From Melitaea cinxia (taxonomy: Eukaryota; Arthropoda; Insecta; Lepidoptera; Nymphalidae), in NCBI RefSeq assembly GCF_905220565.1, contig NC_059422.1, forward strand, positions 2,120,501 through 2,184,500: 64,000 nt of DNA, given 5' to 3'. The position numbers and the translations under genes are program-made. Of this stretch, positions 1 to 9,805 are shown one piece after another. The first letter of the stretch is position 1; the number at the start of each line of letters is the position of its first letter. The notes below the pieces were generated by a model. The model saw only the letters and a list, made by a program, of their open reading frames with translations. It searched no databases and was not told the DNA's origin.

Positions 1-380
1 CCTAAGGGGTCGAATATCGTAAAATCCGTTCTCAGCAGATGTCCTAAGCCCTATAAGGAAAGTACCTGCCAAACTTTAAGTTTGTGGCTGTTAAAGTTTC
101 GGAGATTCCGTGATGAGTGAGTCAACCTACCACCCCCCGTTTTAACCCCAAAAGGGAGTTGATTTCTCAAGATACATTATTTAGAAACCTTCTTACCATC
201 TGTAGAGCATACATTTTAAATTTCAACTCTCTTATTTCAAAAACATAGGACTTTCATACAAACTTCCAACCCCCGTTTTACCCCCTTAGGGGTCGATTTT
301 CGTAAAATTCGTTCTTAGCGGATGTCTACGTCTTATAAGGAGCCTGCTTGCCAAATTTCAAGTTTGTAGCTGTTATAGTA
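1..380 (+). repeat. Satellite-like repeat G, array edge
   Basis: This is more than one partial monomer of the about 280 bp repeat that forms the large array at 53.3-58.3 kb. It shares the landmarks 'aggggtcgaatatcgtaaaa', 'cttccaacccccgtttta' and 'gtgatgagtgagtcaacc'. The array runs off the left edge of the window and breaks off around 376-380. No coding potential is seen. Confidence 0.85.
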
Positions 381-678
381 TGTATCAACAAATATAAAAA
401 AGATAACAATATTCATTACATACAATAATTAACATTACTAGTAACAGAAAAATTGTCTGTAAAGCAGGTTAATAAATGTAGCAGAAATTATATGCGAGCT
501 TGTAGCTTTGTTGTGGCATAATTATGCGTGATTCGATGCAAATTATAAAATATTACATGTATTCATAATAATTAGCATGATAGCAACATAACTCCATTCT
601 CATTTCATATATTGACAATAAAATTAAATGAATAGTAAATGAATACGTAAGATTGCCAAGATTGAGGATTGCGGGAAA
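381..678. other. AT-rich interval, nothing recognised
   Basis: Low-complexity AT-rich DNA with short direct motifs. I see no gene, RNA or repeat-family match inside the window. Confidence 0.5.
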
Positions 679-770
679 CCGGGATGTCTGGCGCGAACTT
701 GGGGAGGCCTATGTCCAGCAGTGGACTGCCATAGGCTGAACTGACTGACTGAATAAATGAATGAACATAA
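679..770 (+). repeat. SINE-like family B, 3' fragment
   Basis: The piece contains 'aggcctatgtccagcagtgg' and 'ctgccataggctgaa', which are the 3' end of family B (full copies at 36.5 and 23.9 kb). It is followed by an antisense scrap of SINE family E at about 790-835. Confidence 0.75.
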
Positions 771-938
771 ACATGTTTAAAACGTGACCGTCTGGTAGGC
801 AACTTAATGCTTGTGTTATAGGTGACAGCCGGTTCACACAAATGTAATTTTTTTTTTTAAATAATGTAATGAAATAAATTAGGAAAAATTTTCGCCATTT
901 TTGCAGTAAATTTTGTTAATACCCCGCTCCCATCGGAA

Positions 939-1172
939 TTTTTTTTTTTTTTTTTTATATCACTAGTTCGGCAAACAAGCGTACGGCTCACCTGATGGTA
1001 AGAGATTACCGTAGCTTATAGACGCCTGCAACACCAGAAGCATCGCAAGCGCGTTGCCGACCCAATCCCCAATCCCCCCAGGAGCTCTGGTCACCTTACT
1101 CACCAACAGGAACACTACTGCTTGAAAGCAATATTATTTAGCTGTGATTTTCTGTAAGGTCGAGGTAATATA
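939..1172 (-). repeat. Retroposon family A (poly-T at left)
   Basis: A 19-base T run is followed by 'gttcggcaaacaagcgtacg' and 'ctcacctgatggtaag', shared with copies at 4.25, 12.75, 14.85, 23.5, 42.7 and 59.8 kb. Read on the minus strand, the copy ends '..accatcaggtgagccgtacg..' plus poly(A), which resembles a widespread lepidopteran non-LTR 3' end. It is therefore oriented minus. It is a SINE or truncated LINE 3' end; I cannot tell which. Confidence 0.8.
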
Positions 1173-1497
1173 ATAAAATAATAATAATAATAATAACAAT
1201 TTTTTAGATCGAAATACTCATTTCTAAGATTAGCGCGTTCAAACAAATCAAACTATCCACCTTTATAAGTATAGTACTTAGTATAGATATATCAAACATA
1301 AACAGGGTACTGGCACTTGACATTAGCCAATGAGACCCTATTAATAAGCTCAAGTGCCTGTCTATTTCTCTATAGCTAAAAATTACAATAGTTAATGCTT
1401 CACCACAATCCCTAGTCAGATTTAAATAAAGAGAGGGTAAGGAATCGCATACAACACACACAACAAAAGCAGTAATATCGAGATTATTATACATATA

Positions 1498-1712
1498 CTA
1501 GCTGACCCCGCAAACGTTGTTTTGCCATATATGTGATAAAGCCCGTTAATCCCCCACCCCCCCTTATAACTTAGGGGTATAAAAAATAGATGTTGTTCGA
1601 TTCTCAGATCTACTATATAGATATGCACACAAAATTTCATGAGAATCGGTCAAGCTGTTTCGGAGGAGTTTAACTACAAACACCGCGACACGAGAATTTT
1701 ATATATTAGATT
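1498..1712 (+). repeat. Dispersed repeat family I
   Basis: It begins 'actagctgaccccgcaaacg' and continues 'ttgttttgccatatatgt' and 'atgcacacaaaatttcat'. A second copy lies at 35513-35700. The ends resemble the 'ctagctg...tatatatagatt' class of lepidopteran non-autonomous elements. The apparent short reading frame at 1639-1860 is not a gene. Confidence 0.7.
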
Positions 1713-1929
1713 TGTATGGCCAATACAAACATTTGTCGTGAATAGCGACAGAACCCTCAACTGTTATCACAATAGTCACCTTCTGGAACCACAGAAAAGA
1801 TCCGCTGCCACAATATGTATTTTTTTTTCTCCATATCTATTCTTTTCTACACTACATTAGCCTAATCATCCTGGCTACTCGACTGTGAATTGACACATAA
1901 TATCCCTATTATAAGTAATATTTATAACA

Positions 1930-2350
1930 ACTGGTCTGATAACTCTACATCAGCTCTACACTTGCAGTGGAGCAGCATGGTGGATTAAGCTCCATTCCTT
2001 CTCCTACATAGAGAAAAAGACCAGCAGTGGACTGTGTGTAACAGACTGAATCGAGATTCCTAAAAAGAGTAATAATCAATATCAGGATAATATAACAACC
2101 AGGTCTGACAGCTCTACATGCACTATGATGCATAGTGAGAAGATCGATAGACATACTAACAGACTAATAACAAATATTTACACAATTACAAATATTTAAA
2201 ATGATCTAAATGCACAAGCTACTTAGGTGACTAAAGCATTACTACATTTGAATAGTTGTCATACAAATGAGAATTACCTCGATCAATCGATTAAGCCTCA
2301 AATATCGCACTGCTAGGCATAGGCCTTTATCTCTATCTAGGTGAAGGATT
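1930..2350. repeat. SINE family D scraps, opposite orientations
   Basis: At 1945-2060 the plus strand has 'ggagcagcatggtggattaa' and the cues of the family D tail. At 2280-2350 the same tail appears on the minus strand ('gcactgctaggcataggcc'). Both are truncated and diverged from the full copy at 62.6 kb. Confidence 0.55.
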
Positions 2351-2399
2351 ACCTAATTAATGAATAATACACTATTTTAACTGATGTAAGGCACGGCAA

Positions 2400-2560
2400 G
2401 AAATCTCGTGGTCTGGAGCAGCCCAACTAGAGAAGCATCTCGACCAGTGTTGTGTTACTGTTGTGAGTAAGATAGAGCTCCTTACAAGAGCTGGGGGTAA
2501 GGTCGGCAATGCGCTTGCGATGCTTCTGGTGTTGCAGGTCTATAAGCTACAGTAATTGTA
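2400..2560 (+). repeat. Retroposon family A, reverse copy
   Basis: The segment from 'ggagcagcccaactag' to 'gcttctggtgttgcagg' is the reverse complement of the family A copies at 0.95 and 14.9 kb. It lacks a visible poly(A) tail. Confidence 0.75.
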
Positions 2561-3270
2561 AAAGCGGTTGACATTCATAAATACTTTTGAATTGATCCTG
2601 ATAGTAATATATTCAAACTATTTATTGGCACACATACACGATGTATGTGAAACGCTGTATAGACAAAATAACATATAAATATATATTGAAACAAATTGAA
2701 TGTACAGATTATGTATGTACATACTATGTACAACTGCCTTTTTTATTAATAACGTTCAGGCTGGGTTTATTATGTACCTCATTTATGTTACTACAGTTAA
2801 TTATCAATAGATATAATAAAAATGTAACGGATCGCTGTCTCTACATGGAAGATATATGAGAAAAAATATTAGTGGGACCATTATATATACCTATATGGGC
2901 CAAATAGCACCCGAATTGTTAATATAATTTATGTACTAATTTTGATTAATTTATGTTACAACTGTAAATAGCATATTGTTGTAAATATTACAAAAATACA
3001 ACTAAAATAATATAGAATCATAAAGAATTGCTGCACACCTTTATTTTCTCCATATATTAAAAGAAAATACTTGTCTAATGATTGTATTAAAAGTATTCTT
3101 ATTATCTTATTAAATAAATTAAGTAAACAAGAATCATAGAAAGGGCGGTAAAATGACAAATTTTCATTTTTTTCTATAAATAAAAACGCCTGTGCAATTA
3201 TTCTTAGTTGAAGCGAGATGTCGCTTAAAAATTGATTATTTTCTAAAAGTAATTATAGAAAAATATTTTA
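2561..3270. other. AT-rich unique-looking interval
   Basis: No repeat shared elsewhere in the window and no convincing reading frame are visible. If the candidate minus-strand exon at 3279-3372 is real, this would be intron or downstream sequence of that gene. Confidence 0.4.
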
Positions 3271-3278
3271 GTACTTAC

Positions 3279-3372
3279 GCAATTTCTACGTCTCCTTTCA
3301 GTAATTCATCAGCCCCAGTATGGATTTAACCCCTTTCTATGTCCAAAATAGAAAACTAAACACTGAACACTA
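3279..3372 (-). promoter_or_regulatory. Candidate 5' exon and donor (minus strand)
   Basis: On the minus strand an arthropod-initiator-like 'ttcagtgttt' (about 3372) is followed about 90 bases later by a consensus splice donor, 'attgc|gtaagt' (donor at 3273-3278). The exon between contains only a three-codon upstream ORF, so it would be a non-coding first exon. This rests on short consensus signals that also occur by chance. Confidence 0.2.
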
Positions 3373-3541
3373 AGCTACGAAAAATTTTCACTTTGTTCAT
3401 TATGTAGCCAATAAAATACACATTTCGCTTCAAACAGGCTAAAGTGAAAAACTGAAAATCGAATAAGAAATTTGAGTGCGAATTTTCCTAAAACTTTAAA
3501 AATATTATCTGATATCACTTATAATCTATTCGTAGGACACA

Positions 3542-3637
3542 ATGGTCCGCGGTAAAAAGGCGCTCAAGCCCGAAGCAACCACGTCCGTGTATTTTCACAA
3601 TTTCAACTCGATTTTAGGAAATCACAAAATAAAATGA
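3542..3637 (+). CDS. Possible 31-residue small ORF
   Basis: An ATG in a good context (acacaATGG) opens a 31-codon frame beginning MVRGKKALKPEATTS and ending in TGA. The first half is distinctly more GC-rich than the surrounding DNA and lies about 170 bases from the candidate minus-strand start, as in a divergent promoter. I recognise no family. It may be the first coding part of a spliced gene or chance. Confidence 0.2.
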   Translation: MVRGKKALKPEATTSVYFHNFNSILGNHKIK

Positions 3638-4094
3638 TGTGAATGACATATACTTTTGACATGCGCACACCGGCCATTGCAAAAATGATAGCGACATCTG
3701 TTGCTTAAAATTGTTTAACTTTTGAGCTATTTTATAGCCCATATAGACCTAGTTCTGCTATTACTCACAAGATGGCCGAAATTAATAAAAATTAAAAACT
3801 AAAAGCTAATAAAGATTTTTATTTATTTACGAATTAGAAAGCAATAATGTTGACTTTTGTTCTTCGAATAATAACTAAACAGTTGTAACTAAGTGCAATA
3901 TACACGTATGTTTTTCTACTACAATAATGATTTTTTTTGTTGATACGTCATGTGGAATTGTAATATAATTTTAAATACAATGTCAATTCAAAGACCAATA
4001 TTAGTCATACGATGTGTATGCAAAAATTTTCGTAATAAATTATTGCATTAAAAATTTTAGAAATATATTGACCGTGCTCAAAGAAACTTTTTAA

Positions 4095-4247
4095 AAGATA
4101 AAAGTAGGCAATATAAAATTGTCTGACTTCAATTAGGTACATCGACAAGTAATGCAACGTACCAAAAAATAGTCAAGTAAATATGCATTATTAGTAATAA
4201 CTCAAAAAGTACTCGTCAAGTCTCGATAATTTGTTTTAAGTATGTAA
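4095..4247 (-). repeat. Element F fragment, antisense
   Basis: The text 'gtcaagtaaatatgcattat', 'ctcaaaaagtactcgtcaag' and 'tctcgataa' is the reverse complement of the distal part of element F, best seen at 46697-47451. It ends next to a family A copy. Confidence 0.6.
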
Positions 4248-4375
4248 CTTGGTCGGCAAACAAGCGTACGGCACAATGGTAAGCGATTGCCGTAGCTTAT
4301 AGACGTCTGTAACACAAGAAACATCGCAAGCGCGTTGCCGACCCTTACCCCAATTCTTCCCAGGAGCTCTGGTCA
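4248..4375 (-). repeat. Retroposon family A
   Basis: It contains 'ggtcggcaaacaagcgtacg' and 'acatcgcaagcgcgttgccg', closely matching the 0.95 kb copy. It is directly followed by a family B tail. Confidence 0.8.
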
Positions 4376-4383
4376 CCTTACAA

Positions 4384-4492
4384 ATCACGCACACACCGCC
4401 TGTCCAGCGTGGTGACTATGGGCAAAACATACGAGTTCACGTCATTTTTGGCGCGAATTTGTGCAGTGGACTACGATAGGCTGAAGTGAACC
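4384..4492 (+). repeat. SINE-like family B, internally deleted
   Basis: 'gtccagcgtggtgactatgg' and 'gcagtggactacgataggc' identify family B. The segment between 'gcgcgaatttgtg' and 'cagtggac' is shortened, missing the usual 'gaggcctatgtc'. Confidence 0.75.
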
Positions 4493-4779
4493 GAATTGAT
4501 AACCTTCACCTTTTTAAAGTCGATTAAACATACAACTTAACTTAATAACTTTTAAACACAGTGACTAAATTTCTTTTACGGTTCTGCCGAGGTTACTCAA
4601 CTCAATTTAAGCATCCATTTTGAGTCAAAGCGTTATATTCGTGGTTATATTGTATATCCTATAGCATGTAATAAAGAGGCTCTCTAGCGTAACAATCATG
4701 GCGTGCCCAGAATTTTGAATAGGAAGGGCAAAAGAAATAGATGTAAATCTCGATAATTAGTAGAAAATTAAATTCTTTT

Positions 4780-4960
4780 GAAGTAAAGCTTCTTTAGGCA
4801 CGCTTGACTTGAAGGCGGTGAATGCGTGACGAGAGCGTTACGAAAAGTGTGATCGGGCGAGACGAACTGAAGTTAAGAGGAAGATATGAGTTAGTGGAGA
4901 CAGAAAGAGATAGAGCTACGTTTCGTAAGTACTTCAGTCGTGTGGTCTTAATCATACTTG
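4780..4960 (+). repeat. MITE-like family H
   Basis: It shares 'gcttgacttg', 'gaatgcgtgacgagagcg' and 'cttcagtcgtgtggtct' with copies at 41.43 and 63.14 kb. The left end 'tgaagtaaagcttcttta' is retained, but the matching right inverted arm seen in the 41.4 kb copy is missing here. Confidence 0.75.
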
Positions 4961-5235
4961 TTTTTTTTTTAAGTTTACAATTATAGCTTGCAGCTAAGAT
5001 TTTGATTAAATGTACCTAAATTTTCCTTATTAAAATCTAAAATATCAATTTTTGGCTTTGAGTCAGGTTTGTCATTTTTCATTTTTTCAGTTTTCGTTTT
5101 GCGGAGCTCGATATTTCGACATTATCTAGGCATGTCTTGTTCACGAGACATGAAACATGGTAAATATCCCGTTTATGAATAATTTTAGTTACTGATATAC
5201 AGCGTCTACAAACATTTTATTTTAATTCTGACTTA

Positions 5236-5558
5236 GGGGGCATCCATTAATTACGTGAGCTCACAGAATGGAGGGGAGGTGTCCAATGAAATCTTACCAC
5301 AACTTCAAGAGAAATAAAATACGACACGAAAAAGTACACACGAAAAGAGTTGTATTTATCTGTTTTTGCTTTGAATTTAATTTAATTGAACTATAGTATA
5401 CATGAATGGTTTATTTTTTCCCAGATAATAAAAATAAATTTAGTTTAAAATATTTTAACGTCAATCTGGGTCCAGGCAAATCTCACTAATTCTCACCTAA
5501 GGGGGGGGTGGCGTCTAAACTGATCGAAAAATACCTCACGTAACTAATGGATGTCCCC
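5236..5558. mobile_element. 323 bp MITE with TTA target duplication
   Basis: Terminal inverted repeats of 24 bases (5236-5259 and 5535-5558) match at 22 positions; the left arm starts 'gggggcatccattaattacg'. They are flanked by TTA on both sides (5233-5235 and 5559-5561). A 3 bp TTA duplication fits PIF/Harbinger-type or Chapaev3-type transposition. The interior is AT-rich and has no transposase. Confidence 0.75.
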
Positions 5559-5659
5559 TTATTGGAAAACGATTGGAAAAGTAAAAATGCGTCCCCATAC
5601 AGTATCACCTTAGTTCACGTCTATAACTAGACTAACAGCTGCAACGTGTTATATTATAG

Positions 5660-5815
5660 CCTAAATGGTATTTATTGTTAGTATCTAAAAGTAATTCTAG
5701 CGTCGAGTGTAGGTACCTACGAGACATCTTTCCCTTAATGCCGGCAACTTCTGGAACGTTGCAGATATCCGGGCGGCGCGACAAGCCATTTAACATTAAT
5801 TGCTTCGTCCGATCA
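5660..5815 (+). repeat. Lepidopteran non-LTR tail fragment (family P)
   Basis: 'atgccggcaacttctggaac' followed by 'gttgcagatatccgggcgg' matches a tail I know as widespread in lepidopteran genomes. The copy is truncated before its usual '..accatcaggtg..' end. The 64-codon frame over it is not a gene. Confidence 0.55.
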
Positions 5816-5889
5816 TTTTACTTCCTTGTTATAAAAAAATCTATTGTAAAAATAAAAAATGGTGTGTGAGTATCATGGGATACCAGGTA

Positions 5890-6353
5890 GGAACGAAGTT
5901 CCTTTGGATAGTATAGACGCAACACAATTTGAATAAAAAACGTTGAATTTTATATATATTTTCTAGTTCTTGATTTTTTTAAATTTTGTTGATTGGTTTT
6001 AAATTAAGTACATTAAAGTAATTAGGAAATTAAGTACTTTAGAAAATAACAAATACCGTAAAATGAAATAAATCAAACAAAATAATAATAATAATAATAA
6101 TTCAAACTATTATAAAGTGAAATAAAAAAACATGCTGCGTCTTTATTTATTTTTGTCGACAGTATAAAAAAACATAAATAATTTAAAAAAAGTTTACTAG
6201 TAATATTTTAGTTTTACAAACTTAATATTATGCAGTGATGTGACTGATATTACGTCACTTCCGTTATATATTTTTATTACGGTTTTAGTATCACATTTTT
6301 TTCAGTTCGGTTACCTAGCCAAATGTCAAGCCTGCCGTAAGGAACTTCGTTCC
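5890..6353. mobile_element. MITE L, uninterrupted copy
   Basis: It is bounded by perfect 15-base inverted repeats, 'ggaacgaagttcctt' at 5890-5904 and its complement at 6339-6353. The interior is AT-rich with a (TAA)n tract. A second copy at 46.59-47.82 kb is split by element F, so this copy serves as the empty-site reference. No coding capacity is seen. Confidence 0.75.
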
Positions 6354-6594
6354 AATTAAAATAGCTAAGAAGAGAAGAGCGAAGTAAGAGAGAAGTTTTT
6401 TTTTTCGTTTTCTCTTTGTATTCTGTCTTCGCATGACTTCGAAACTACTCAATGAGATTGAATGAAACTGAACACGATTTGCGTCAATAACCTTTGCGTG
6501 TATTAGCTACGACACTACATACTTGTTATCTTGAAACTTAATAAGGTTTCCTTGGTAAAGAGAATAAATTTAAAAGTTTATTAAAATAAACACG

Positions 6595-7262
6595 AAAAAG
6601 ACGAATTTTATGATAGTATCCAAGACCCCCGTGATTAATGAACATCTACGCTTAAAAGATAACCTAATTGATTAGATAAATTTAAATACCTAGGTAGCTA
6701 CATAAATGAACAATGGAGTAGCGAACAGGAAATTCGAGTCCGTACAAACCCGTAATAGCTTTATGAACCTGAAAAAGATTTGGTTCTATAAACTCTTTAA
6801 CCTAAAACTCCGCATGACACTCGTGCGCTGTCATGTATACAGTGCCTTACTTTATGGGGTTGAAAGTTGGACCTTAATCTCGACATTGTGTTCAAAACTG
6901 AAAGCCTTTGAAATGTGGGTATACAGACGTATGTTCCGAATATTCTGGACGATGAAAATAACAAATGTTGAGGTTCTGCGTCGAATGAATAAAAAGACGG
7001 AAATAATGAGGACTGTGAAAGAGAGGAAACTGCAGTATTTTGATCACATAATGAGAGGACACAAATATCGGATTCTTCAGCTTGTGATTCAAGGAAAAAT
7101 CGAGGGAAAACGCCGACCTGGCAGAAGGAAAACATCCTGGCTGAAGAACCTCCCTGAATGGTATAAGCTAAGTACTCGCTCTCTCTTCCGTGCTGCAGCT
7201 TCGAAGATTAAGAGTGTATGCTACCTAAAATTGCTTATTTTCCACTCGGCAGGATGTCCATA
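6595..7262 (+). pseudogene. LINE reverse transcriptase C-terminus, frameshifted
   Basis: The translated fragments are typical of the end of the endonuclease/reverse transcriptase ORF of RTE-like LINEs. In order they are NFMIVSKTPVINEHLRLKDN, then FKYLGSYINEQWSSEQEIR, then the long frame from 6706 with LLYGVESWTL, AFEMWVYRRMFRI, LQYFDHIMRGHKY and KRRPGRRKTSWLKNL. At least two frame changes separate them (near 6672 and near 6749), so it cannot make the protein. There is no polymerase core, so it is 5'-truncated. No clear tail repeat or target duplication was seen. The clade assignment is an inference. Confidence 0.8.
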
Positions 7263-8579
7263 TCTTCCAAACTACTGAATATTTAAGTTTGAAATTTATG
7301 TATGGTAAAGTTCAGGACATAAACTATCTTTCATGTGTTTCGAAAACATGATTCCATAAAATTTTCTCGATACAAAAAAATCGCAAAGTTACCTCTATTT
7401 TTGTATTAAAACCTTAATATCTCAGTAAATATAGAAGTTATGGACTTGAGATTAAGCATAGTAATTGAAATAAGTATGAAGAACATTTTATATGATAGTG
7501 TTTGTGGGGAGAAAATACATATAATTCGCGCAATGAACAACCAAGCGCTCTCAATTTTCACCAACCTTCGTAGATAAGCGGCTCCGTGAGAAGATTAAGA
7601 TTTGTCGCATAGAAAGCCACGAGTACTTTCCAAATCAAATATTTTTAAGCAGAACTGGTAACAACCTACAGTTAGTATGTATTAACAATCTCACAAACTG
7701 TTTATCTTATTATTAGTAAAGTTTTAAACAATATGTAGATATAAAGCTGAAATCAACGCGTCTCTCCCAAAAATGCTAATAAACAACTCTGTGTGACGTC
7801 TGAGCATTCGCGAAGAGCTACGATATAATTTCAATGGATACGGTATTTTGAAATAATTTGTCGTATACCTAAAGGCATCCTAAAGGTCTCATTTGGATCT
7901 GGGAAATCGCTCTTAGCGATAAGACCGTCTTTATACCTTATATGTATCAATTTTTAGGATTTATCTTTCAAATACCGATTTGTAAACTAGTAAACATCTT
8001 TTAATTTAACACTTATTTTCGCAGTTTTGCCCTAACTCAGAATTGTCTACAAACTGAACTTTTTTTTAATATCAAGAAACTCGAGTGATAATAGTTGTTA
8101 ATTTTATTTCGAAAATAATCGGAGGAAGGGAGGTTCCTTTTCTTTGTTGCGCTCAGCCCTCTAGAGTTCAAGTCTGGCCCTGAACTCAGGCTACCCTCCG
8201 TATCACAAGAACACAACAACACTTGAGGGCAATATTCTATGCCTTTGCCAGCAACACATTCATATTCAGACACGACAGAAGTGAAACTTCTGGAAAGTAG
8301 CGAGAGATCACAGTCTCGTGAAACAGGTTGTAAGCGTCATACAAAATGTGTCGGTTACGCGTTGTGAGCATTAAAGTATTCTATCTCATTCTCTTCTATA
8401 CATTTATGTGTTTGTTTCTCTATTGTGACGCATTTTCGTTTCATCGAGTTTCGAATCACAACGATCCTAAAGAAGTTACACTTCAAAAATCACAAGTCAT
8501 GGTAGCTAAATCAAATAATATTTTAAAAGTCGCTAAGTTATAACGTTAGGTATCTAAGTACTTAATGTACCCAGTGTTA
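7263..8579. other. Unassigned interval, no gene recognised
   Basis: Mixed AT-rich sequence. The region around 8130-8280 is somewhat richer in GC but shows no conserved frame. A 65-codon frame at 8346-8543 has no recognisable features and I treat it as chance. Confidence 0.4.
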
Positions 8580-8588
8580 TACTAGATC

Positions 8589-8609
8589 GTTCAATAAGTC
8601 CCGAGACTA
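8589..8609 (+). repeat. mariner left inverted terminal repeat core
   Basis: 'gttcaataagtcccgagact' plus one base, the mirror of the right end near 12454-12474. The outer about 7 bases of each end up to the TA are less well conserved. Confidence 0.9.
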
Positions 8610-9055
8610 ACCTGGAAATGGCGCATATATTAAAAACTCTTTTTGATTTTTAAAAAGTACTGGCTATCAATACAAGAATATGTGTCAAATTTTTAAAAAT
8701 GGAACAATAAAATTATTGATTTTGAAACATTTAAGTGACGCTACGGTTGTAATTTCGACACAATGGAAAAAAACGAGTTTCGCGTGTTGATAAAACATTG
8801 TTTTTTAATGGAAAAAAATACCGTTGAAGCACAGCAATGGCTTATAAAATGTTATGCAGGATCAGCTCCCTCTAAAGCAACCATTTGTCGGTGGTATGCC
8901 GACTTCAAACGCGGTCGCATGGACACCAATGATGGGGAACGCTCAGGTCGTCCAAATGAAGCAGTGACTCAACAAAATATTAACCAAGTCCTCAAAATCG
9001 TATTGGAAGATCGGAAGGTAAAAGTGCGAGGGATAGCCGAGATAGTGAAGGTTTC

Positions 9056-9065
9056 AGCTGAGAGT
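9056..9065 (+). repeat. LINE target site duplication, left
   Basis: 'agctgagagt' in the mariner frame, matching 'agctggtagt' at 11654-11663 in 8 of 10 positions. The duplicate codons read A-E-S on the left and A-G-S on the right, so the duplication keeps frame with the transposase. Confidence 0.75.
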
Positions 9066-9805
9066 TTTTTTTTTTTTTTTTTTTTTTTTATAACGATATA
9101 TATCCACGGGCTTATAATGCCCGTGCTCTTGTTATTCCAATTATTTGTTTGTTACTCTCGATACCTTGGCACCTACATATGCAACTTAGAGACTAATTAA
9201 ACTAAGCTTAGTATCACTAATCCTACGTGAGTCCACCGACCAAAATTTAAAGTTATGCTATCTTAATTTACTTATATATATAATTACTACTATTTATTAT
9301 TACTTTTTCCTTTTCGTCACTTTTATCTTACAATTGTCCAGGGGTAGAAGCTGTGTACATTTCTTGAAATTTTTGTATTTATACTGTTATTTTTATTATC
9401 TAAGTTTATATTTACACTTATATGCTAGTTATCATATATTTACACTTATTTCCTAGTTACCTTATATATACACTTATGGCCTACTGGCCTACTTACAATA
9501 TACACTTAGCCTAGGTTACTGTTAGTAAGTTTTTTTTTTTTTTTTCGTTTTTTGTTTCTTTTTTATATATATTCTTATATATTTATCACCATATATGTAT
9601 TTTTTTTTAAATTAATATTATATAATTAATCTTAATTAATTTGTTACACATGTTAAGTATAAATAATTTGTACACGTTATGTTATATGTAATTAATCCTA
9701 TTTAATTTAGTAATTATTATTTATATTTATATAATTAATCGTATTTAATTTAGCACTTAGTACTTATGTTTATATACACACTATTTATTTATTCAACAAG
9801 TGTCT
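9066..9805 (-). other. LINE 3' untranslated region and poly(A) tail
   Basis: AT-rich sequence between the helicase stop codon and the poly(A) tract. It contains repeated 'cctagttac..tatatacactta' phrases (about 9420-9530) and a short GC-rich hairpin-like stretch, 'cacgggcttataatgcccgtg' region, at about 9104-9124, close to the tail. It has no frame of note. Confidence 0.75.
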
